This document shows, piece after piece, positions 60,011-64,000 of a DNA stretch of 64,000 bases; position 1 is the stretch's first letter; each line of letters begins with the position of its first letter. A program made the position numbers and the translations under genes. The notes below the pieces were generated by a model. The model saw only the letters and a list, made by a program, of their open reading frames with translations, made no database searches and had not been told where the DNA came from. Source of the stretch: Paenibacillaceae bacterium (lineage in GTDB: Bacteria > Bacillota > Bacilli > Paenibacillales > NBRC-103111); NCBI GenBank assembly GCA_029256185.1, contig JAQSYI010000024.1:36746-100745 (forward strand), given 5' to 3'.

Positions 60011-61132
60011 CTACTTCCTTTTCGTCACTTTGTACAATAGGAGCGCCGTTTTTACCAGCACTGCATCATTAAAGGAACGGACGTCCTTGCCGGTTTCCTG
60101 CTTGAACTTGTCAAGGCGGTACAGAAGCGTGTTCCGGTGAATGTACAGCTTCTTGGCCGTTTCACTCACATTGCAATCCAAGACGAAGAAATGCTCCAGC
60201 GTAGACAGCATCTCCGGATCCATCACATGGTCAATCCCGCGGAGAATGTGATCGACGAACAAGGTCCGCTCGCTGTCGGGAACCGCATACAACAGCTTCT
60301 CCATATGCATGCTCCAGGGAAAGTGAAGATTCCTGCCAATATGATACATCTTGCCCAAGCGGATTGCTTCTCTCATTTCATATACGGTGGATAAAAGCGA
60401 AGCTGCAGGCGTCTTAGGATAGTTGATGGTCACATCGCATTCGCCTACCCATTCATTGGACAACATCTCATACAAGCCGCTGCAAATGGATGACAGCGCT
60501 TCCTCCAGCGTCTCCTCTTCATCGCCCTCCCGTTCATCCCCCTGGCTGTCCATCAGCAAGGATTCGGAGCCAAGAATAAGCCATTCCTTCTCCATCAAGG
60601 GAATAAGCTGAATATCCGCATCGAAGAACGATTCCAGCAATTTCTTGAATTCCGTATAGGACACCAGTTGAGAATCGGAATAATCCCCGTAGAGCAAGAA
60701 CGGAATCCGCGGCGTATAAAGCGAAAGCTGCGTGGCCAACAACTCCGGCATATCGGCCCGGGTTTCCCCGGCCTCCAGCTGCTGCAACAGCCAGTCCCTT
60801 ACCTGAAGAGCCTTGCGCTCATCCTCACTGGCTGGAAGGGCGGCCTTAACCGGAATCCTGGGTTGATTGCCCGTTTCGATAAGCATTTCCACCAGCCGCT
60901 TCTCTGACGGTGTAATCAGCACTTCCTCTACATGGATCACGTCCATCTGATTATGGTCCAACGGCTCCAGCAAAAAAAGAATTTCCTGATCCTTCACTAC
61001 CGCGCGCAACGACATGCTGTCGCCGTGCTGCTTCTGTGCCAACCCCCTCCATTCCTCTGCTGCCATCACTTCACGCCTGATCGGAGCCTGAAGAACACTC
61101 TTCAACTGCTCCACAATATGCTCCCAGTCCAT
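60011..61132 (-). CDS. PucR/CdaR-like transcriptional regulator
   Basis: The ATG at 61132 follows AGGAG and gives 373 residues. The C-terminal ~60 residues form the PucR-type helix-turn-helix (FVLDCNVSETAKKLYIHRNT, then LLYRLDKFKQETG). The N-terminal 300 residues match no domain I can name. It is encoded 100 bp upstream of the MsmX/UgpC gene on the same strand and may control it; that is inference from position. Confidence 0.85.
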   Translation of the reverse strand: MDWEHIVEQLKSVLQAPIRREVMAAEEWRGLAQKQHGDSMSLRAVVKDQEILFLLEPLDHNQMDVIHVEEVLITPSEKRLVEMLIETGNQPRIPVKAALPASEDERKALQVRDWLLQQLEAGETRADMPELLATQLSLYTPRIPFLLYGDYSDSQLVSYTEFKKLLESFFDADIQLIPLMEKEWLILGSESLLMDSQGDEREGDEEETLEEALSSICSGLYEMLSNEWVGECDVTINYPKTPAASLLSTVYEMREAIRLGKMYHIGRNLHFPWSMHMEKLLYAVPDSERTLFVDHILRGIDHVMDPEMLSTLEHFFVLDCNVSETAKKLYIHRNTLLYRLDKFKQETGKDVRSFNDAVLVKTALLLYKVTKRK

Positions 61133-61251
61133 AACCACTGCTCCTATGCCGCTATGATCTTTTTGTATAGAATACCTCCATCCATTGTAACATATGAAAC
61201 AACCCATAACAGCATGATACTGCAGGAAGAAGAATTGTTTGCCCCAGGCTT

Positions 61252-61305
61252 AAAAAAAACTCCCGCACCGCGGCTTTTGAAGAAGGAACCGTGGATGCAG
61301 GGAGT
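61252..61305 (-). terminator. Terminator of the NlpC/P60 gene
   Basis: The minus strand shows ACTCCC...GGGAGT with further pairing inside (GCA/TGC and CCGCGG/CCGTGG) and then a run of eight T residues. Confidence 0.8.
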
Positions 61306-61322
61306 CTGTAATCCATTGTATT

Positions 61323-62174
61323 CTATTGAACCAACCGGCGGGCTGTCACATAGTGATCATCCCACCAACCGCTTTCGATAGTCGAATATTTCACACCGCC
61401 TTCACCATACGTATGAATCATCATTCCGTCACCCGTATAGATGCCTACATGGCCTATCTTGCCGCCTGAGTCCTTAGTGGTGAAGAATACCAGGTCCCCT
61501 ACTTGAAGATTCTGACGGGTCACATATTTCCCTTCCAGGGCTTGGTTACGGGAAACGCGGGGAAGCTCTATATTATTCTGGGCAAAGACTGTTTTCACGA
61601 AGGACGAACAATCGAATGTCTTGGTTTGGCCGTACTTGGCGCCGAATACATAGGGAGTCCCCAGGTACTTTCTGGCGTCAAGGATTAAGTTTGCCCGCAA
61701 CAGATCGGCTTTAGTTAAGACTCTTCTCGCTCCGATAAACTGACTCTTGTACGAATTCACGTTACGCAGCACGACTTTATCCATCATCTTGGATGACATG
61801 GCAAATTGATTGTTGCCCATATAGATGCCGTTGAAGTCAATAAAGCCGTTCTCTCCAAAAAATACAATGTCACCTGGCTCCACGTCAGAGAGGCTCTCAA
61901 TAAACGGCTTGTCCATCTTGTATTGGGCGTTCATATATCGCGGAATCTCATAATCCAGAGTTTGATAAACGTAGTGAACAAGTCCGGAAGCATCGAATCC
62001 TTTGACAGGCGCATTCTGCCCTGCCGAATAAGAGCTTCCCACTAATTCTCTGGCCAGCGATACGGGATCCATGTCGTCCTTTGCGCCGTAAGCAGTGCCT
62101 GCCAGCCCTCCTGTCATAAGAATGGTAATAGCGGCGGTGACACTAACGGCACGTTTAACTACACTTCTGAACAA
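61323..62174 (-). CDS. Secreted NlpC/P60 protein with a degenerate first domain and an active second domain
   Basis: The start is TTG at 62174, six bases after GGAGGG; an upstream ATG has no ribosome site. The 283-residue product has a signal peptide ending near AYGA and two NlpC/P60-like domains. The second has the full triad: Cys189 (TFDCSSF), His242 (IGHVGIYTG) and His254 (MIHTYG). In the first, the same positions are Ala62 (GFDASGLV), Phe114 (DFNGIYMG) and probably Met126, so it cannot be catalytic and may bind the wall peptide. The active domain should cut peptidoglycan stem peptides. Confidence 0.9.
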   Translation of the reverse strand: MFRSVVKRAVSVTAAITILMTGGLAGTAYGAKDDMDPVSLARELVGSSYSAGQNAPVKGFDASGLVHYVYQTLDYEIPRYMNAQYKMDKPFIESLSDVEPGDIVFFGENGFIDFNGIYMGNNQFAMSSKMMDKVVLRNVNSYKSQFIGARRVLTKADLLRANLILDARKYLGTPYVFGAKYGQTKTFDCSSFVKTVFAQNNIELPRVSRNQALEGKYVTRQNLQVGDLVFFTTKDSGGKIGHVGIYTGDGMMIHTYGEGGVKYSTIESGWWDDHYVTARRLVQ

Positions 62175-62254
62175 GAAAATCCCTCCAACACTCTGTAAGA
62201 TTGTTTTCTCCATCCTGATTTGGTAAAACAAAGATGGTATGTATATAGACTACC

Positions 62255-62283
62255 ATATTAGAAGATTCGGCCGCATGCCTCAA
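62255..62283 (-). promoter_or_regulatory. Promoter of the NlpC/P60 gene
   Basis: On the minus strand TTGAGG, 17 bp, TAATAT, about 80 bp before the TTG start. The rest of the 335-bp divergent gap up to 62509 holds a weak stem (ATAAGGATG/CATCTTAT near 62370-62396) and no recognisable riboswitch. Confidence 0.6.
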
Positions 62284-62509
62284 ATGTTGGCACTTCAGGC
62301 TTGCTGTTTCCTACATACCCAAATGACCCCTTCATTCCCAGTTCTGAAGGGCCAGTACCACTTATAAGGATGCTCGAAGAACCTCATCTTATGTAGGATG
62401 GACGATATTCCCAGTTAATCCGCACCCCCCGTTTCCAGATTATTCTTCCGTTCTTCCTTCAAAAGCACTACAATACGAATAGAATCCAGTAAAATAAGGA
62501 GTGATCCAA

Positions 62510-62812
62510 GTGGCCATTGTCGAAGTCACGATTGTTCCCTTAGGGACGGGAAGTCCCAGTGTCAGCCATTATGTCGCAGAAGTGCATAAGGTATTGGAGC
62601 AGGCTCCCGAACCGGTCAAATTTCAGTTGACGCCCATGAGCACCATTATCGAGGGCGACCTGAACGATCTGCTCGCGGTAATCCGGCGGATGCATGAGGT
62701 TCCCTTCGGGAAAGGCGCTGAGCGGGTGTCCACTTCCATTAGAATCGATGATCGAAGGGACAAGCCCTCTACAATGGAATCTAAGCTGCAGTCGGTGAAG
62801 GACAAGCTTTAG
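62510..62812 (+). CDS. MTH1187-family (DUF77) thiamine-binding-type protein
   Basis: The GTG at 62510 lies eight bases after AAGGAG; a GTG at 62501 overlaps that site. The 100-residue product has EVTIVPLGTGSPSVSHYVAE, FQLTPMSTIIEGDL and a C-terminal RRMHE...GAERVSTSIRIDDR, all typical of MTH1187/YqgV proteins, which bind thiamine or related molecules. It stands alone, divergent from the wall hydrolase. Confidence 0.9.
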   Translation: MAIVEVTIVPLGTGSPSVSHYVAEVHKVLEQAPEPVKFQLTPMSTIIEGDLNDLLAVIRRMHEVPFGKGAERVSTSIRIDDRRDKPSTMESKLQSVKDKL

Positions 62813-63034
62813 TTACGCGGTTTGTAAAAAACGCCTGACAGAGTATTAGGTCCAAGAAGAGCAATCACCTTAGGCTAGCAACGGATATAAGCGCTCCTGT
62901 TTGGCAAAAATCCGCAGGTTTGGAATTCTAACGGACTCCCTCGCGCCTGCAAGGTCCGTAAGCTGATAAGGATTGGATTCAAGAACCGAAGGTGATTCCG
63001 GTAAGATTTTGTATTTTCTGGCTTTGAAAAAAAG
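62813..63034. other. Intergenic stretch, possible dispersed repeat
   Basis: Overlapping minus-strand frames of 69 and 81 codons cross this stretch without ribosome sites. The piece from 62876 to 62960 has the look of a dispersed intergenic repeat, but this cannot be tested within one window. No gene is supported. Confidence 0.35.
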
Positions 63035-63073
63035 AAAAGAAGCCGCGGTATGCAAAGCACCGAAGCTTCTTTT
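63035..63073. terminator. Bidirectional terminator between the MTH1187-type gene and tRNAs
   Basis: AAAAGAAGC and GCTTCTTTT form a 9-bp stem with A-run and T-run on either side, so it can stop transcription from both directions. Confidence 0.75.
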
Positions 63074-63086
63074 TGTTTCCACAATC

Positions 63087-63110
63087 AAAAAAGAACCGGC
63101 AGGCTGCCGA
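63087..63110 (-). terminator. Weak terminator after the tRNA cluster
   Basis: On the minus strand CGGCA-GCC-TGCCG is followed by GTTC and six T residues, about 54 bp beyond the last tRNA. Confidence 0.5.
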
Positions 63111-63163
63111 TTCACTTATCTTTATCTAAATTCAATCAAAGCAAAAATTTACTTAAAAATAAG

Positions 63164-63249
63164 TGGTGGAGGGCGATGGATTCGAACCACCGAACTCGTC
63201 AGAGAACAGATTTACAGTCTGCTGCGTTTGGCCACTTCGCTAGCCCTCC
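63164..63249 (-). tRNA. tRNA-Tyr (GTA), CCA encoded
   Basis: An 86-nt class II tRNA: acceptor stem GGAGGGC, anticodon loop CTGTAAA, long variable arm, T-arm GGTTCGAATCC and encoded CCA. Last of six tRNAs behind the 23S gene. Confidence 0.96.
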
Positions 63250-63274
63250 ATGAAGCAAGCTTTTGACAAAAAAA

Positions 63275-63350
<76 letters not shown>

Positions 63351-63404
63351 ATGCATAAAGCTTATGTTCTGGAGCTGGACTTGCTACATTCCCGAAAAAA
63401 TGAA

Positions 63405-63481
63405 TGGCGGAGCCGACGGGATTCGAACCCGCGGTCTCCTGCGTGACAGGCAGGCATGTTAGGCCTCTACACCACGGCTCC
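63405..63481 (-). tRNA. tRNA-Asp (GTC), CCA encoded
   Basis: A 77-nt tRNA: acceptor GGAGCCG, anticodon loop CTGTCAC, T-arm GGTTCGAATCC, G discriminator and encoded CCA. Confidence 0.96.
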
Positions 63482-63486
63482 GCGTA

Positions 63487-63559
63487 TGGGCGCTGACGGG
63501 ATCGAACCGCCGACCCTCTGCTTGTAAGGCAGATGCTCTCCCGGCTGAGCTAAGCGCCC
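63487..63559 (-). tRNA. tRNA-Val (TAC), CCA not encoded
   Basis: A 73-nt tRNA: acceptor GGGCGCT, D-arm TAGCTCAGCCGGGAGAGCA, anticodon loop CTTACAA. After the discriminator A the sequence reads TAC, so CCA must be added enzymatically. Confidence 0.96.
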
Positions 63560-63568
63560 GGGTATGTA

Positions 63569-63645
63569 TGGTAGCGGCGAAGGGAATCGAACCCCCGACC
63601 TTTCGGGTATGAACCGAACGCTCTAGCCAGCTGAGCTACACCGCC
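63569..63645 (-). tRNA. tRNA-Met (CAT), elongator type, CCA encoded
   Basis: A 77-nt tRNA: acceptor GGCGGTG, D-arm TAGCTCAGCTGGCTAGAGC, anticodon loop TTCATAC. The normal first base pair and lack of the GGG/CCC anticodon stem argue against the initiator. A lysidine-modified Ile tRNA with CAT is less likely from overall sequence. Confidence 0.9.
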
Positions 63646-63663
63646 ATATACTTTGGGAAAATA

Positions 63664-63749
63664 CGGAGAGAGAGGGATTCGAACCCTCGCGGCTGTGACA
63701 CCCTAACGCTTTAGCAAAGCGCCCCCTTCGGCCTCTTGGGTATCTCTCC
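63664..63749 (-). tRNA. tRNA-Ser (GCT), CCA not encoded
   Basis: An 86-nt class II tRNA: acceptor GGAGAGA, anticodon loop TTGCTAA, long variable arm, T-arm GGTTCGAATCC, discriminator G followed by TAT. It is the first tRNA behind the 23S gene. Confidence 0.95.
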
Positions 63750-63910
63750 ATATATACTTCCTATATCAAGGCTTGCGCCCTGAAAACCGGATGCGAAACG
63801 AGGTCACCGATAACCTCTTGTGTATTCTTACGTCCCTTTGTGGTTGGCGGGGCCCCCGAAAAGTACCTGAATACTCTCCGTAGCTCTGCTTCACTTTTTG
63901 GGGGAATAGA
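63750..63910. other. Spacer between 23S rRNA and the tRNA cluster, no 5S gene
   Basis: The 161-bp spacer lacks the conserved 5S segments (for example CCGAACACGGAAG). It contains a G/C-rich CGGGGGCCCCG-type palindrome and the CCGGTTTTCAGGG stretch often found in Bacillales rRNA spacers. Confidence 0.6.
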
Positions 63911-64000
63911 TTAAGCCCTCGACCGATTAGTATTCGTCAGCTCCACGTGTTGCCACGCTTCCACCCCGAACCTATCTACCTCGTCGTCTTCAAGGGGTCT
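63911..64000 (-). rRNA. 23S rRNA, 3' end (runs off window)
   Basis: The minus strand carries the conserved 3' terminal region, including GACGACGAGGTAGATAGG, GCGTGGCAACACG, GGAGCTGACGAATACTAATC and ending near GGTCGAGGGCTT. About 90 bases are inside the window; the exact 3' end is approximate. Confidence 0.95.

Noticed and set aside
62175..62509. c-di-AMP riboswitch before the NlpC/P60 gene or TPP riboswitch before the thiamine-binding-type gene
   Set aside because: Leaders are short or lack the conserved core segments of either class.
62870..63115. 81-codon minus-strand frame near the tRNAs
   Set aside because: It crosses two terminator hairpins and has no ribosome site.

Overview
The window looks like a chromosomal segment of a spore-former-type Bacillota, most likely Paenibacillus or a close relative. 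The evidence is the gene order (hprK-lgt-ppaX-acyltransferase-hisZGDBHAF(IE); rapZ-yvcK-whiA-crh/HPr), the YesM/YesN two-component genes beside sugar ABC importers, S-layer (SLH) anchored multidomain enzymes, strong AGGAGG ribosome sites with frequent GTG/TTG starts, and a tRNA cluster behind a 23S rRNA gene. The species cannot be fixed from sequence reading alone. Nearly all genes lie on the minus strand; the exceptions are an oxidoreductase gene, the nag operon and a small thiamine-binding-type gene.

Region by region: 1-4.85 kb holds an ATPase-less carbohydrate ABC importer (two permeases, lipoprotein binding protein) followed by a YesN-type response regulator cut by the window edge. 4.98-14.4 kb is an operon of two very large secreted GH50-like (clan GH-A) enzymes with C-terminal dockerins and, last, a cell-surface protein with one cohesin module and three SLH repeats. 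This set resembles a minimal cellulosome and is the most interesting system here. A divergent Gfo/Idh/MocA oxidoreductase follows. 16-24 kb carries housekeeping control genes (HPr/Crh, whiA, yvcK, rapZ, a ROK glucokinase, trxB, a TPR protein), interrupted by 760 bp of non-coding tandem repeats and perfect hairpins. 24.4-36.4 kb is a second polysaccharide locus: two permeases, YesN/YesM regulators, a binding protein, KDPG-type aldolase, a cytoplasmic Asp-box sialidase-like protein and an SLH-anchored clan GH-A enzyme. 36.7-46.5 kb is an amino-sugar locus (GNAT, GH20 hexosaminidase, SIS protein, LacI regulator; divergently nagA, nagB-like, two permeases, binding protein). Matching LacI-type palindromes precede both arms. 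46.6-55 kb is a divergent PRPP synthetase plus the histidine operon, which contains a 67-68 bp tandem repeat between hisD and hisG. 55.4-61.1 kb holds an acyltransferase, ppaX, lgt, hprK, an MsmX/UgpC ATPase and a PucR/CdaR-like regulator. 61.3-62.8 kb holds an NlpC/P60 wall hydrolase and an MTH1187-type protein. The window ends with six tRNA genes and the 3' end of 23S rRNA, with no 5S gene between them.

The genes connect in two ways. HprK, PpaX and the HPr/Crh protein are core parts of carbon catabolite control over the sugar loci. MsmX/UgpC is the obvious ATPase for the three importers, none of which encodes its own. All functional calls are from motif recognition by eye; no database search was run.
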